DNA from: an uncultured Granulosicoccaceae bacterium
GTDB taxonomy: Bacteria; Pseudomonadota; Gammaproteobacteria; Granulosicoccales; Granulosicoccaceae
DNA length: 64,000 nt
Reading direction: 5' to 3'
NCBI GenBank assembly: GCA_938003855.1
Contig: CALKXD010000007.1
Coordinates: forward strand, 62,001 to 126,000
Each line of letters starts with the position of its first letter. Position 1 is the stretch's first letter. Under the pieces are notes generated by a model. That model ran no database searches. It was not told the origin of the DNA and saw only the letters and a program-made list of their open reading frames with translations. A program made the position numbers and the translations under genes. Shown piece after piece: positions 1 to 9,864 of the stretch.

Positions 1-1
1 T

Positions 2-676
2 ATCAGTGCCGTGCCTGATGTCGAACCCGACTTCGAAACCATGTGCCTGCAGGATACCGGGGCCGCGATCAAGCATGTGCAGGCGGCCAGCGCTGACGGG
101 AAGGTCTGGTGGGTCGGGCACAGTGGTGGCGGCCTGGCGATTCTGATGTACCTTGCCCGAAACCCGCTGCAACAACAATTGGTGCATGGCCTGGTGATGC
201 TTGCAAGTCAGGCCACGGATGCGGCGATATCGCGACGCAACCGGTTGCTTATCTATGCCGCTGCGATGGCGACGTCCGTGTTGCGGGTAGCGCCTGGGAA
301 GTATCTCGGGATTGGTCCGGAGAACGAATTCGCGGCAGTGATGATGCAATGGTATCGCTGGAGTCTGGCAGGGAACTGGCGCGGGAAGGACGGCTTTGAC
401 TACCTGGCTGCTCTGGCCTCTGTAACGGTACCCAGCTGTACTTTCAGTGCGGCGGCGGATCATTTTATCGCGCCCCCTTCCGGCTGCAAAAAGCTCCATG
501 AGTTACTGGGCGGCAGCGATAAAATCTACCGGCTTTGTGGCCGGCAGAGTGGGGATAGCGAAGACTACACGCACCCCAGAATAGTCAGTTCACGAAGTGC
601 TGCGGTGGACATTTGGCCGAGGGTGGCCGATTGGTTGATCAGCCGCCGGACCGCAGTGCCAGATAAACACGACTGA
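2..676 (+). CDS. Alpha/beta hydrolase, 5' end outside window
   Basis: This is the C-terminal part of an alpha/beta-hydrolase fold enzyme. The frame is open to the left edge (I-S-A precede the GTG at 11), so the true start lies outside the window. The nucleophile elbow GHSGGG sits about 36 residues after that GTG, with Ser as the probable nucleophile. Candidate acid and His residues follow in SAAADHFIAP and EDYTHPRI, the order expected for the fold. The substrate cannot be told; serine esterase/lipase-like is the safest description. No signal peptide can be judged because the N-terminus is missing. The gene ends at 676 and converges on the AhpD-like gene that stops at 773, with no clear terminator between them. 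Confidence 0.8.
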   Translation: MSAVPDVEPDFETMCLQDTGAAIKHVQAASADGKVWWVGHSGGGLAILMYLARNPLQQQLVHGLVMLASQATDAAISRRNRLLIYAAAMATSVLRVAPGKYLGIGPENEFAAVMMQWYRWSLAGNWRGKDGFDYLAALASVTVPSCTFSAAADHFIAPPSGCKKLHELLGGSDKIYRLCGRQSGDSEDYTHPRIVSSRSAAVDIWPRVADWLISRRTAVPDKHD

Positions 677-772
677 TCAACTTGTGCCGGTGAAGCACAT
701 TGTCAACAGCCGTAGCGATTGCTGGATCGACGGGTTGCTGATCGGAACACCGGGTGTCCGTTTAGGCGCGGG

Positions 773-1321
773 CTATCCCTTGCTGGTGATCTCGGGGGGC
801 GGTGGCATTGTCGGCTTTGTATCGTTGATATGGTTGGTGATATTAGTAAAGAATATCGTGCTGACGGCCATGGTGATGTCAACCAGGTTTGCGTCGGTCA
901 GGCCGTTGGATCGGGCTTGCTGAAGGACACTGTCATCGAGCACACCGGGTTTTTCAAAGAAGGATCGAACGATACGGGTGATGCTGTCGATACGCGGATC
1001 GTCGGTGCTGCGCCCATCACGAATCGCCAGTTGCGTGCTGGCATCGAGCCCTGCCTTGCGTGCTTTCATGGTATGCATCGACAGACAGTAGTCACAACCC
1101 GTTATTTGGCTGACCAACAGTTTTACGGTCTCGATTTCGCGGTCTTGCAGAGAGCCGGAGCGCAGGCTTTGCTCCATCGCGAAGTAGCCGGCCAGTGCGG
1201 CTTCACTGTTGGCAAATTGCAGATACACCTCTGCAATGTTACCGCCGATGCGGGTCGGCTCCAGCAAAGCCAATGATGTTGCAGAGAGTGCTGTCTCGGG
1301 GATACTTGACAGGCGCGCCAT
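773..1321 (-). CDS. Carboxymuconolactone decarboxylase / AhpD-like family protein
   Basis: This is a 182-residue all-helical protein of the CMD/AhpD superfamily. It carries the redox motif TGCDYCLSMH, with Cys76, Cys79 and His83 in this numbering, preceded by an acidic helix (REIETVKLLVSQ) as in peroxidase-related members. These proteins are usually peroxide-reducing or thiol-disulfide relay proteins in the cytoplasm. The exact reductant here is unknown, and true gamma-carboxymuconolactone decarboxylase activity is not implied because no protocatechuate genes are nearby. The ATG at 1321 is preferred over the upstream GTG at 1345: a TATAAT box at 1351-1356 would start transcription almost on top of that GTG. 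The gene appears to be monocistronic. Confidence 0.85.
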   Translation of the reverse strand: MARLSSIPETALSATSLALLEPTRIGGNIAEVYLQFANSEAALAGYFAMEQSLRSGSLQDREIETVKLLVSQITGCDYCLSMHTMKARKAGLDASTQLAIRDGRSTDDPRIDSITRIVRSFFEKPGVLDDSVLQQARSNGLTDANLVDITMAVSTIFFTNITNHINDTKPTMPPPPEITSKG

Positions 1322-1350
1322 AGTTCGGTCTCTAGTAGTGGACACCGAAA

Positions 1351-1379
1351 ATTATACCGGCAAGGGAGATCTCGTGTAA
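1351..1379 (-). promoter_or_regulatory. Sigma70-type promoter of the AhpD-like gene
   Basis: Read on the minus strand, TTACAC (1379-1374) and TATAAT (1356-1351) are separated by exactly 17 bases. This is a near-consensus housekeeping promoter (4/6 and 6/6 matches). Transcription should begin near 1344, giving a leader of about 20-25 nt before the ATG at 1321. The promoter position is the main reason for rejecting the GTG at 1345 as the start. Confidence 0.65.
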
Positions 1380-1420
1380 TGTTTCGCGGCTCGAGCAGAG
1401 CAGCGAGGAGCCGCAGTGCG

Positions 1421-2434
1421 CTACGGGCTTGTCAAGGGCCCCACCGTGCTGGTGTGCATGTATCCGTGTCGGGGAGAGTCGCCGAGAGTTTTAATGTGTA
1501 ACCAGCGGCCGCTAGCCCCGGTGACGGACACGATTGTGCCCTTGGCCAGCGATACCAGAATATCACTGTCGCCATCGGGTTGTGTGCGCAGGTTGCTCCA
1601 GTTCAGCTTCACCATCAGTTGCTCGTCCTGGATCAGTGGCTCGTTTCCTGATCCTTCATAGGCGTCAGAGTTAACCAGTACGGCTGGAATTTCCCGGTAT
1701 TGTTCGGTGGCGTTGTCATTGGGTTGCACGACGGCGAGCGGCAGTGTGTTGCCGGCTTCGGCGTTTGGCTGGCTACAGTCTGTGGACTGTCCGCAGGGGA
1801 GTTGGCTGGAGTAGAAAATCTGGCGGACGCTTTGCTCACCATAGCCGTCCATTTGGACTATATCGACTTTGGATAACTCGGGTTGGGCGGTGAGGTACAC
1901 CATCACCGACAGCGCAGCGGCGAGCACAACACCACTGCAGATCATCGCAAATTTTTTCAGGTTGTCCCGATTCGGTAGCGGCCGGGCTTCAATGAAATCG
2001 TGTGCGCTGAAACGAGCAGTTGCCGGATCGATAGGTTGTGGTGCAGAAGCATCGAAATTAGAACGAAAAACCTGGCCACTGTATTCGTCGTATTCTTCGT
2101 AGTGAGTTGTATTGGTGCCGTGGTGGTCACCTGAAATCAGCCGATCGTCCGCGTAGTGCTGGTCGTTGGCGCCGTAGTGACGATCATCAGCAACGTAAAC
2201 TTGTTGATCGTGATCCTGGTGGCCCGATGTCGCAGAATCGACTACCCAGTCACTGTCCTGGTGTGCGTAGTGATGGTCGTCTTCTTCGGTGGCGTAGGCG
2301 GTATCGAAGGTCGGATCTGTACGATACCCGGATCGATCATCTGTTGATTTGTCCTGCGAGTACTCGTGATAGTAGTCCGCATCGTCAGTTGGCTCTTCCC
2401 AGCCGTTTACATTGTCTGATCCGTGCGTACTCAT
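1421..2434 (-). CDS. SH3-domain membrane protein with His/Asp/Tyr-rich N-terminal tail
   Basis: This 337-residue protein has three parts. Residues 1-155 are low in complexity and very rich in Asp, His, Tyr and Gln (clusters such as EEDDHHYAHQD and DDRHYGANDQHY). A single transmembrane helix follows at about 162-182, after basic residues (NRDNLKKF). A predicted extracytoplasmic part ends in a bacterial SH3 domain (about 275-337, starting WSNLRTQPDGDSD and including GRWLHIKT). The orientation suggests a cytoplasmic acidic/His tail and a periplasmic SH3 domain that could bind peptidoglycan. Two Cys in the periplasmic part (LPCGQSTDC) could form a disulfide. The specific function is unknown; metal or polycation binding by the tail is speculation. 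The ATG at 2434 is chosen over the GTG at 2446. Confidence 0.7.
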   Translation of the reverse strand: MSTHGSDNVNGWEEPTDDADYYHEYSQDKSTDDRSGYRTDPTFDTAYATEEDDHHYAHQDSDWVVDSATSGHQDHDQQVYVADDRHYGANDQHYADDRLISGDHHGTNTTHYEEYDEYSGQVFRSNFDASAPQPIDPATARFSAHDFIEARPLPNRDNLKKFAMICSGVVLAAALSVMVYLTAQPELSKVDIVQMDGYGEQSVRQIFYSSQLPCGQSTDCSQPNAEAGNTLPLAVVQPNDNATEQYREIPAVLVNSDAYEGSGNEPLIQDEQLMVKLNWSNLRTQPDGDSDILVSLAKGTIVSVTGASGRWLHIKTLGDSPRHGYMHTSTVGPLTSP

Positions 2435-2675
2435 TGAACTGGGCACTCCATAATTATCGACAGCCAGAAATGGATGGTTGGGCGGCAGTCGAATGTGTTT
2501 TTATTTTTCTAGTATGGCGCTTTTGTGCAAAACCAACAGTGAACAATTACGTCTGGATCGTCGTGACAGGGTCGGGCGTCAAACGTAATAGTCGCGTTGG
2601 GGAGGGTAGCGGCATAGTTGTGGTCGACTTTAACGGGCCGGCCGGGGCACCCGGCCGTTAAAAATTGTCGGGTTG

Positions 2676-5621
2676 TCAGTCTATTTCTTCAATCGTGTGA
2701 GGGGGCTGATGGAGCGGCCTGCCGGCTTTGAACGTTGCCAGACCGGTTATATGCCGATACTGGTCAAGGCTCCCCGATGAAGAGTCAGTAGCGGTAGACC
2801 CTTCGTTGTAGGCGACGATTCGACTGGCAGTGTTGTCGATAAACAGTTGCCGGTAAAGTGAGACTATGTCTTCCTTCTTAATGGCTTTCACGGCGGCGGA
2901 AAAACGCTCGGTGGCGTTGAAAACGTAGTCCTCTACGATGATCGCGTTCCAGTATCTGGAGGTACGTTCTCTGAGTCGCTTGTCGGTCTTTTCAACTCTG
3001 CCTATCAGAGCCTGACGTTGGCGATCAAATTCTTCCTCCGGCATGGCGCTTAAGATTTCTTCATAGTTTTTGAGGAACAATTCGATAGCGTCGAGTTGCT
3101 CACCGGGGCCGGTTGACGGGGATTGCAGTGACAGCACGACAGAAGGTACCCGCATGATGTCCATGTTATAGGTAAACACAAAATACCCGAGTTGCTGGCG
3201 GGTACGCAGGTCGTCGTAGAAAGGTTGCGTGAGCAATTGCCGAAGCAGGGCGAAACGGGCGCGACTGTCGCGCTTGCGGTCAATGCCCTGCCAGTAAACG
3301 GCGACAGATGAATCAGGGTGGTCAATATCAATGTTGCGCGCAAAACGCTTTTGTTGTGGCAGCTTAACGACCAGGCTGCCGGTGACATCAGCAGGGTCGG
3401 CGTCATCAGCAAGCGTCTGCTCTATCACAGCAATGCGTTTCAGGGTTTCATCTTTAGTGATGTTTCCGTGAGACAACGCGACAATTTTCACTTGCTTAAA
3501 TATTTGCGGTACAAATTCCCTGAGTTGTGTCGGTGTCACTGTGCTGAGTTCGGCGATGCGCTCAGCGTCGGTGAAGTAGGGCTCCATCAGTAACTTTCGG
3601 ATCTCACTGCCAAGGCGTTGGTAGGGGGCCTCTTTGGCGTAGTTTTCGATCTGTTCAATTTGCTCTGTACGCACACGATCAAATTGCTCTGTACTGAATT
3701 CCGGTGCTGCCATCGCCGTCACCAGCTTCTCAAGCATTTGTCGTTGCCCGTCTGCATAGCCGGACAGACTGATACCCAGGCCGCGTCGATTAAATGCCAG
3801 CCGGTAGCCGAGTCCGGCCAGGTTGGCCGGATAGGAAAATTCACTGAGTTGCTCATTGACCAGATCCACATACAGGCTGGTGAGGACTCTGGTGCGTGCC
3901 GTTGCATGTACTGCAGGGCTGTGAATATTTACATTGAGATTTGCGCGCGGTACGCCAAAGGATGAATCAGTGCGATGCCAGATATCCAGTTTGGCCGTAT
4001 CTACCAATTGAACCGGGTCGCCGCTTTGGTCGTCCAGCAGGGTGAGGTCCTGTGGCAGAAATACGTTGGGCACCGGAAAGGAGATATCGCTGCTGAGTCC
4101 GGCTTTCTGCCATGCATCCTGAGTATCCGGCGGGATTGCTGTGATGCTGAATGGCGTGTCGTACCACTCAGTGGTCTGGTTGGTGGGGAGGCCCGGCGCC
4201 ATCACCAGCAGTTGCAGGTTGTCCGGGACCAGATGGGCCAGTACCTCGTTGATGCCTTTCAGGTCAAAGTGACTACGGCGGTAGGGCCCTGAGATCAATA
4301 ATTCAGTTGGCCAGTCCTGTGCGCGGCTGGCTAATGATTGTACTGTTGCTGCGGCACTTGCTTGTTCCTGGTAGCGAAAAGAGAGCTCATCCAGTTGTTG
4401 TGACTCATCAAAAATCCATCGGGGCATACCGCTGGCGCGAACCATGTTAATGGCGCGAAAAACCTCGGTGACGATTTCGTCAATCGCATCCACGCCGCGT
4501 TCGGTCAGTCCAATTGAGATATCAAATGTCGCTGCACCACGGATCTCTGTGCCGCTGCCAGCAGACAGTGTATTGACCCAGCCTTTTGCTTTTAAAGTGG
4601 ACAGCAGGCTGTTGGCCCCCTCGTGCCCGAGAATATTGCCGATGTAGGATTTTGGTCTTGTGAAGCGATACATTTCGCGCTTCGGGATAGGAAACGTGAG
4701 CGTTAAAAAACGCTGATCTTTCAGCGGAATGATATTGATCCGGTTTGGCAAATCGTCGAGATTGAACAAAGGCATCTCGAATTCCTGCTTTTCTATTTCA
4801 AGGTTGCGCACGTCAGCAAAGAGTTCGTTAACCCAGGCCTCTAGTTGATCCAGCGGTTCGCGCCCCAGAACAGCCAGTGACATGATGCTGGATGAATAAT
4901 GAGCGTTGTAAAAGCGAATCAGGTCGTCGCGAATAGTGGCTCGCTCATGATCCTGCAGTGTGTCGAGATTGCCAGTCGTGAAACGCGACATCGGGTGTGC
5001 CTGATTGAGTCCGCGTTTACGTGCCGACCAATAGCGCAAACCGTCCTCCTGCTGCTTGCCCGTAAACTCAGAGTGGACTGCATTTTTCTCGCGCAGCACT
5101 AATTCTTCAGTGAATAAGGGGGCTATGAAAAATTGTGCGAAGCGATCAAGTGCGGGTTGCAGATGCTCGGCGTCGATGCTGAAGTGATAGTTGGTGTTGG
5201 CATAGGTGGTAAACGCGTTATTAGATCCGCCATGGCTGCGAATGAACTGCGAGTAGTCACCGGCGTCAGGGTATTTTTCGGTGCCAAGAAACAGCATATG
5301 CTCGAGAAAGTGAGCCAGGCCTTCGCGATCCTCCGGGTCACTGCCAGCGCCGATCGCGACATCCATGGATGCGGCGGCAGTGTCTGCGGCGGGGTCGTGA
5401 ATCAACGTGATCTTTAACCCGTTTTCAAGTGTCAGCGCTCGATAAGAGCGTGGGTCATTGGGACTTTTTTCTATCACTGCGGCACCGGCCTGGCTGAATA
5501 ATAAAATGGATGTCAGAGTAAACAGAACCAGCACACTACACCTGGTCAGCCGATGATGGTAAAAACGAAACGCGTCCAAGTGAATACTCTTTAGTGTGGA
5601 TAGAAAACCGCACAGATGCAT
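2676..5621 (-). CDS. M16 (insulinase/pitrilysin) family zinc metallopeptidase
   Basis: This is a secreted, probably periplasmic, zinc peptidase of the pitrilysin/insulinase type. The inverted zinc motif HFLEH is at about residues 104-108, with the downstream Glu in REKNAVHSEF. About 980 residues fits the long single-chain pitrilysin architecture (active half plus inactive half); E. coli PtrA is similar in size. A hydrophobic signal segment (CSVLVLFTLTSILLF) precedes SQAGA. The start is ambiguous. The frame stays open to an ATG at 5843, which has a weak AGAAG upstream but would leave about 105 residues before the signal segment and only 38 bp to purL. The ATG at 5621 has no Shine-Dalgarno. A TTG at 5579 would give the most canonical signal peptide. 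The gene is divergent from purL. Confidence 0.85.
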   Translation of the reverse strand: MHLCGFLSTLKSIHLDAFRFYHHRLTRCSVLVLFTLTSILLFSQAGAAVIEKSPNDPRSYRALTLENGLKITLIHDPAADTAAASMDVAIGAGSDPEDREGLAHFLEHMLFLGTEKYPDAGDYSQFIRSHGGSNNAFTTYANTNYHFSIDAEHLQPALDRFAQFFIAPLFTEELVLREKNAVHSEFTGKQQEDGLRYWSARKRGLNQAHPMSRFTTGNLDTLQDHERATIRDDLIRFYNAHYSSSIMSLAVLGREPLDQLEAWVNELFADVRNLEIEKQEFEMPLFNLDDLPNRINIIPLKDQRFLTLTFPIPKREMYRFTRPKSYIGNILGHEGANSLLSTLKAKGWVNTLSAGSGTEIRGAATFDISIGLTERGVDAIDEIVTEVFRAINMVRASGMPRWIFDESQQLDELSFRYQEQASAAATVQSLASRAQDWPTELLISGPYRRSHFDLKGINEVLAHLVPDNLQLLVMAPGLPTNQTTEWYDTPFSITAIPPDTQDAWQKAGLSSDISFPVPNVFLPQDLTLLDDQSGDPVQLVDTAKLDIWHRTDSSFGVPRANLNVNIHSPAVHATARTRVLTSLYVDLVNEQLSEFSYPANLAGLGYRLAFNRRGLGISLSGYADGQRQMLEKLVTAMAAPEFSTEQFDRVRTEQIEQIENYAKEAPYQRLGSEIRKLLMEPYFTDAERIAELSTVTPTQLREFVPQIFKQVKIVALSHGNITKDETLKRIAVIEQTLADDADPADVTGSLVVKLPQQKRFARNIDIDHPDSSVAVYWQGIDRKRDSRARFALLRQLLTQPFYDDLRTRQQLGYFVFTYNMDIMRVPSVVLSLQSPSTGPGEQLDAIELFLKNYEEILSAMPEEEFDRQRQALIGRVEKTDKRLRERTSRYWNAIIVEDYVFNATERFSAAVKAIKKEDIVSLYRQLFIDNTASRIVAYNEGSTATDSSSGSLDQYRHITGLATFKAGRPLHQPPHTIEEID

Positions 5622-5809
5622 TAACAACGGTGCAGGCAGTCGACGGCCGGTGACTGCGGAGGAAGCTGGTGTCGGCGGTGTTGCCGGTGCGGGTAAAATG
5701 TCCGTAAACGAGTGTATATAGGTGTCAGCAGGGTTTTTACAAGCAGAGGACAAAACAGTGCCACTGTCAGCCGCCAATGTGACATCTCGCGTTTGGCGGG
5801 CCGCGCTTG

Positions 5810-5818
5810 TGGCATAAT
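5810..5818 (+). promoter_or_regulatory. Possible extended -10 promoter for purL
   Basis: TG-G-CATAAT at 5810-5818 matches the extended -10 pattern (TGn followed by a TATAAT-like hexamer) about 64 bases before the purL ATG at 5882. No good -35 lies at 17 bases, which extended -10 promoters tolerate. The motif falls inside the longest possible reading of the divergent peptidase gene, another reason to prefer its shorter start. No PUR box was identified by eye. Confidence 0.35.
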
Positions 5819-5881
5819 GCCGAGCTTGATGTTGCGTTTTCATTTCCTGTCTTCTCTAACCCTAACCGGGAATCTCCACCC

Positions 5882-8800
5882 ATGCTGGTGCTGTTTGGCG
5901 ATCGTGCACTATCCGCTTTTCGAATTGATTCTTTTCTTCAGGATTGTCGCGCCAGCGCACAGCCGGCGGCATCGGTCGATACCTGTTTTGTCTATCTGGT
6001 GAATGCGTCGTCGGTCGATGACTCCGACATCGACAGGCTCTGTAAGTTGCTGCATGCACGGGCCGATTGCCGCTTGCGTGTCGATCGACTGGTCGTGCCC
6101 AGGCCAGGCACAATCTCGCCATGGTCTTCCAAGGCCACTGACATCTGCCATAACTGCGGGCTTGCCGCTATCCAGCGTGTCGAACGAGCAGTAGCGTGGC
6201 AGTTTGACGGTGTGGCCGCCGATGATGATCGCGTACAGGCGGCGATACACGACCGCATGACCGAGATGGTGTTGCCCGGTGTGGCAGAGTTGTCGTCGTT
6301 TTTTCAGCAACAGGCCCCTGCGCCACTGCAAAGGGTCGATGTGTTGGGTGGTGGAGCGGCGCAGTTGGCTCGCGAGAATGCACGACTGGGTTTTGCACTT
6401 TCCGATGACGAGATTGACTATCTGGTGGGTAGTTATGAAGCACTGCAGCGCAATCCGACGGATGCCGAGTTAATGATGTTTGCACAGGCTAATTCGGAGC
6501 ACTGTCGCCACAAGATTTTTAATGCGGACTGGATAGTCGATGGCGAACCGGCCGATGCGTCTCTGTTCGGCATGATTCGCGAAACGCATCGTGCGCAACC
6601 CGACGGTACGCTGGTGGCTTACGACGATAATGCCGCGGTTATCGAAGGACATGTGGGTGAGCGCTTTCTGCCTGATCCGCAGACTCAGGTTTATCAGACC
6701 GTCAGCGAAGCGATCAACATTCAGATCAAGGTTGAGACGCACAACCATCCCACAGCGATCAGTCCATTTGCCGGTGCAGCTACCGGGGCGGGTGGCGAAA
6801 TACGCGACGAAGGAGCCACAGGCAATGGGGCGAAGCCCAAAGCCGGTCTTTGTGGTTTCAGCGTGTCTAACCTGCGAATACCGGGGTTTGAGCAGCCGTG
6901 GGAGCAGCACGCCGGTAAGCCTGATCACATTGCGTCAGCGCTCGATATTATGCTGGAAGGGCCGATCGGTGCTGCGGCTTTTAATAACGAGTTCGGCCGG
7001 CCCAATCTGACTGGCTACTTCCGCACTCTGGAGATGCAGGCACCGATGCCGGACGGTTTGCAGTGGCGGGGTTATCACAAACCGATCATGATTGCCGGCG
7101 GACTCGGTAACATCCGTCCCGGTAACACCTTCAAAAAACCGGTCCCTGCTGACAGCTGGATCATCGTGCTTGGCGGTCCGGCCATGCTGATCGGCCTGGG
7201 GGGCGGGGCGGCCTCATCAATGGCCAGTGGACAAAGTGATTCGTCGCTCGACTTCGCATCGGTGCAGCGGGGTAATCCGGAAATGGAGCGCCGCTGTCAG
7301 GAGGTGATTAACCAGTGCGTAGCGCTGGGGGATGCCTCACCGGTATTGTCGATGCACGATGTGGGGGCTGGCGGGCTGTCGAATGCCCTGCCTGAGTTGG
7401 TCCACGATGCCGGTCGCGGCGGCAACTTTGATATACGCAAGGTGCTGAGCGACGAGGCGGGCATGTCGCCGATGGAGATCTGGTGCAATGAATCACAAGA
7501 GCGCTATGTGCTGGCAGTTGCCGAAACACAGTTGGCAGAATTTGAAGCCCTCTGTACTCGCGAGCGCTGCCCCTATGCGGTGGTAGGACAGGCCACCGCT
7601 GCCAATCATCTGTCGGTAACAGACTCTCTGTTGAACGACGCCCCCGTCGATATGTCGCTTGATTTACTGTTGGGTAAACCCCCCAAACTAACCCGGCAAG
7701 CAGTGCGGGAGCGCTTCAGTGAAACAGCGCTTGATCTCAAGCAGATCACTGTTGCTGAGGCGGTGGAGCGTGTCTTCAGTAATCCGACAGTGGCGGCGAA
7801 GAATTTCCTGATTACCATTGGTGATCGAAGTGTCGGTGGGCTGGTGCACCGGGATCAGCTGGTGGGTCGATACCAGATGCCGGTGGCAGATGCGGCGGTG
7901 ACGCTGGCCGGATTCAGCGGATTCAGTGGCGAGTCTATGGCGATGGGGGAGCGTAGCCCGCTGGCCATGATCAGTCCTGAGGCATCGGGTCGCATGGCGG
8001 TAGCCGAGGCAATTACCAATAGTATCGGCTCTGCCATCGGCGACATTCGACAGATTAAACTGTCCGCTAACTGGATGGCGGCAAGTGGTCATGGCGGGGA
8101 GGATGCAGCGCTGTTCGACACCGTAACCACTGTGGCGCGGGATCTTTGTCCGGCGCTGGGGTTGTCGATTCCGGTTGGCAAGGACTCTCTGTCAATGAAG
8201 ACCATGTGGCAGAATGACGGTGAAACTCAAACCGTCGCCGGTCCGCTGTCGTTGATTGCCACTGCGTTTGCGCCTGTCAAAGACGTGCGGCTGGCACGAA
8301 CGCCCGAGTTGCAGGCCGTCGCTGACGGCAGTGTGCTGCTGCTGCTTGATCCTGCTGCCGGAAAAGATCGACTCGGTGGGTCTATCCTTGCTCAGGTGTT
8401 CAATCAGGTCGGCAATGAGTGTCCCGATGTGGATGATCCACAGGTGCTTGGTGCGCTATACGCCTGTGTGCAGCAGTTGCTGCAAAAAGAGCTGATTCTG
8501 GCCTGCCACGACCGCTCCGATGGCGGGTTATTCACCACCTTGGCGGAGATGGCGTTTGCGTCAAACCTCGGGGTCACCGTGTCACTTGCCGAAAACCAGC
8601 AGGGCCTGCTCGGTACTTTGTTTGCCGAAGAGCTCGGGGTGGTGGTACAGGTAGAGCAAGGCGCGCTTGAAAAAGTATGGCAGGTAGTTGAGCAGCATGA
8701 TGTGGCAGAGTATGTGACCGAGATCGGCGTGGTCTGTGACGACCCGCAACTGATGGTGCTGGTCGATGAAAACACCGTATTCAGTGCGCCGTTGTGCGAG

Positions 8801-9727
8801 CTAAAACGTCAGTGGTGGCAAACCAGTTATCAAATGCAGCGGTTGCGTGATAACCCCGACACCGCCGATCAGGAATTCCAGCACGTGTGTCGCACCGATG
8901 ATCCGGGTATCACGCCACTGCTGACTTTTGATCCGCAGCAAAGTGCTCCGGTCTATGCAGGGACTCGTCCGAAAGTTGCAATCCTCCGTGAGCAGGGGGT
9001 AAACGGGCACGTTGAAATGGCGGCCGCTTTCGATTGTGCCGGCTTTGAATGTCGCGACGTGCACATGACCGATATCATCAGCGGTCTCTGTAATCTGGAC
9101 GATTATGTCGGACTGGTCGCTTGTGGCGGTTTTTCCTACGGCGATGTGCTTGGCGCCGGTGGTGGCTGGGCGCATACAATCCGGTACAACGATATCGGTG
9201 CGGCACAGTTCAGTCGGTTTTTTGCCCGCAGCGATGTGTTTGCACTGGGGGTTTGCAATGGCTGCCAGATGTTCTCCCATTTAAAAGAAATGATACCGGG
9301 GGCATCGGCCTGGCCGTCGTTCCAGCGTAACCAGTCAGAGCAGTTTGAGGCCCGTTTGTCGACCGTTATGGTAGAGCACTCTCCGTCTATTTTGCTGGCG
9401 GGAATGGAAGGATCTAGAATTCCAGTGGTGGTTGCGCACGGAGAGGGTAGGGCAGATGTCACCGATGCCGGTGACAGCCCGATAGTAACGCTGCGCTACG
9501 TCGATAATCACGGCAGTGCCACTGAGCAGTATCCGGCTAACCCGAATGGTTCACCGCAGGGAATCACCGGACTCTGCAGCGACGACGGTCGCTTTAACAT
9601 CATGATGCCGCATCCCGAGCGAGTTTACCGCACGGTGCAAAACTCATGGCACCCGAACACCTGGGGGGACAATGGTCCCTGGTTTAGAATGTTTCAAAAT
9701 GCGCGCAGATGGGTTGCCAATAGCTGA
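5882..9727 (+). CDS. purL: Phosphoribosylformylglycinamidine synthase
   Basis: This is the large single-chain FGAM synthase, which converts FGAR plus glutamine and ATP to FGAM in step four of de novo purine synthesis in the cytoplasm. At 1281 residues it has the usual length of the gammaproteobacterial fused enzyme. It has an N-terminal PurS-like region, two ATP-binding synthase halves (for example [14 protein letters not shown] and GKDSLSMK), and a C-terminal class I glutaminase domain. That domain has Cys1125 in GVCNGCQM and a final His-Glu pair in MMPHPERV. The start at 5882 gives the typical [14 protein letters not shown] beginning; the frame extends to a TTG at 5807 but that stretch is not conserved-looking. 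The gene is monocistronic and is followed by two hairpins. Confidence 0.97.
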   Translation: MLVLFGDRALSAFRIDSFLQDCRASAQPAASVDTCFVYLVNASSVDDSDIDRLCKLLHARADCRLRVDRLVVPRPGTISPWSSKATDICHNCGLAAIQRVERAVAWQFDGVAADDDRVQAAIHDRMTEMVLPGVAELSSFFQQQAPAPLQRVDVLGGGAAQLARENARLGFALSDDEIDYLVGSYEALQRNPTDAELMMFAQANSEHCRHKIFNADWIVDGEPADASLFGMIRETHRAQPDGTLVAYDDNAAVIEGHVGERFLPDPQTQVYQTVSEAINIQIKVETHNHPTAISPFAGAATGAGGEIRDEGATGNGAKPKAGLCGFSVSNLRIPGFEQPWEQHAGKPDHIASALDIMLEGPIGAAAFNNEFGRPNLTGYFRTLEMQAPMPDGLQWRGYHKPIMIAGGLGNIRPGNTFKKPVPADSWIIVLGGPAMLIGLGGGAASSMASGQSDSSLDFASVQRGNPEMERRCQEVINQCVALGDASPVLSMHDVGAGGLSNALPELVHDAGRGGNFDIRKVLSDEAGMSPMEIWCNESQERYVLAVAETQLAEFEALCTRERCPYAVVGQATAANHLSVTDSLLNDAPVDMSLDLLLGKPPKLTRQAVRERFSETALDLKQITVAEAVERVFSNPTVAAKNFLITIGDRSVGGLVHRDQLVGRYQMPVADAAVTLAGFSGFSGESMAMGERSPLAMISPEASGRMAVAEAITNSIGSAIGDIRQIKLSANWMAASGHGGEDAALFDTVTTVARDLCPALGLSIPVGKDSLSMKTMWQNDGETQTVAGPLSLIATAFAPVKDVRLARTPELQAVADGSVLLLLDPAAGKDRLGGSILAQVFNQVGNECPDVDDPQVLGALYACVQQLLQKELILACHDRSDGGLFTTLAEMAFASNLGVTVSLAENQQGLLGTLFAEELGVVVQVEQGALEKVWQVVEQHDVAEYVTEIGVVCDDPQLMVLVDENTVFSAPLCELKRQWWQTSYQMQRLRDNPDTADQEFQHVCRTDDPGITPLLTFDPQQSAPVYAGTRPKVAILREQGVNGHVEMAAAFDCAGFECRDVHMTDIISGLCNLDDYVGLVACGGFSYGDVLGAGGGWAHTIRYNDIGAAQFSRFFARSDVFALGVCNGCQMFSHLKEMIPGASAWPSFQRNQSEQFEARLSTVMVEHSPSILLAGMEGSRIPVVVAHGEGRADVTDAGDSPIVTLRYVDNHGSATEQYPANPNGSPQGITGLCSDDGRFNIMMPHPERVYRTVQNSWHPNTWGDNGPWFRMFQNARRWVANS

Positions 9728-9734
9728 GCGTCGG

Positions 9735-9800
9735 TCCCACTGTGAGTGGGAAATCAGCTATGACCAACGGGTGCGCTTAGTACGCCCCTGTCAGGGGCGT
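9735..9800 (+). terminator. Two hairpins in the convergent purL intergenic region
   Basis: Two perfect inverted repeats follow purL: TCCCACT/AGTGGGA (9735-9751, 7 bp, 3-base loop) and ACGCCCCT/AGGGGCGT (9782-9800, 8 bp, 3-base loop). Neither is followed by a run of T, so they are not classic intrinsic terminators. Their place between two converging genes suggests they end transcripts or protect 3' ends. Confidence 0.45.
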
Positions 9801-9864
9801 GACAAGTCACTCTGGATGCTTAAAAATGGTGGTTGCTGCAGCCTCTACCGGCTGGTGCGGTCTG

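Noticed and set aside
719..1276. 185-codon plus-strand frame over the AhpD-like gene
   Set aside because: Shadow of the minus-strand gene, which carries the CxxC-His motif and a consensus promoter.
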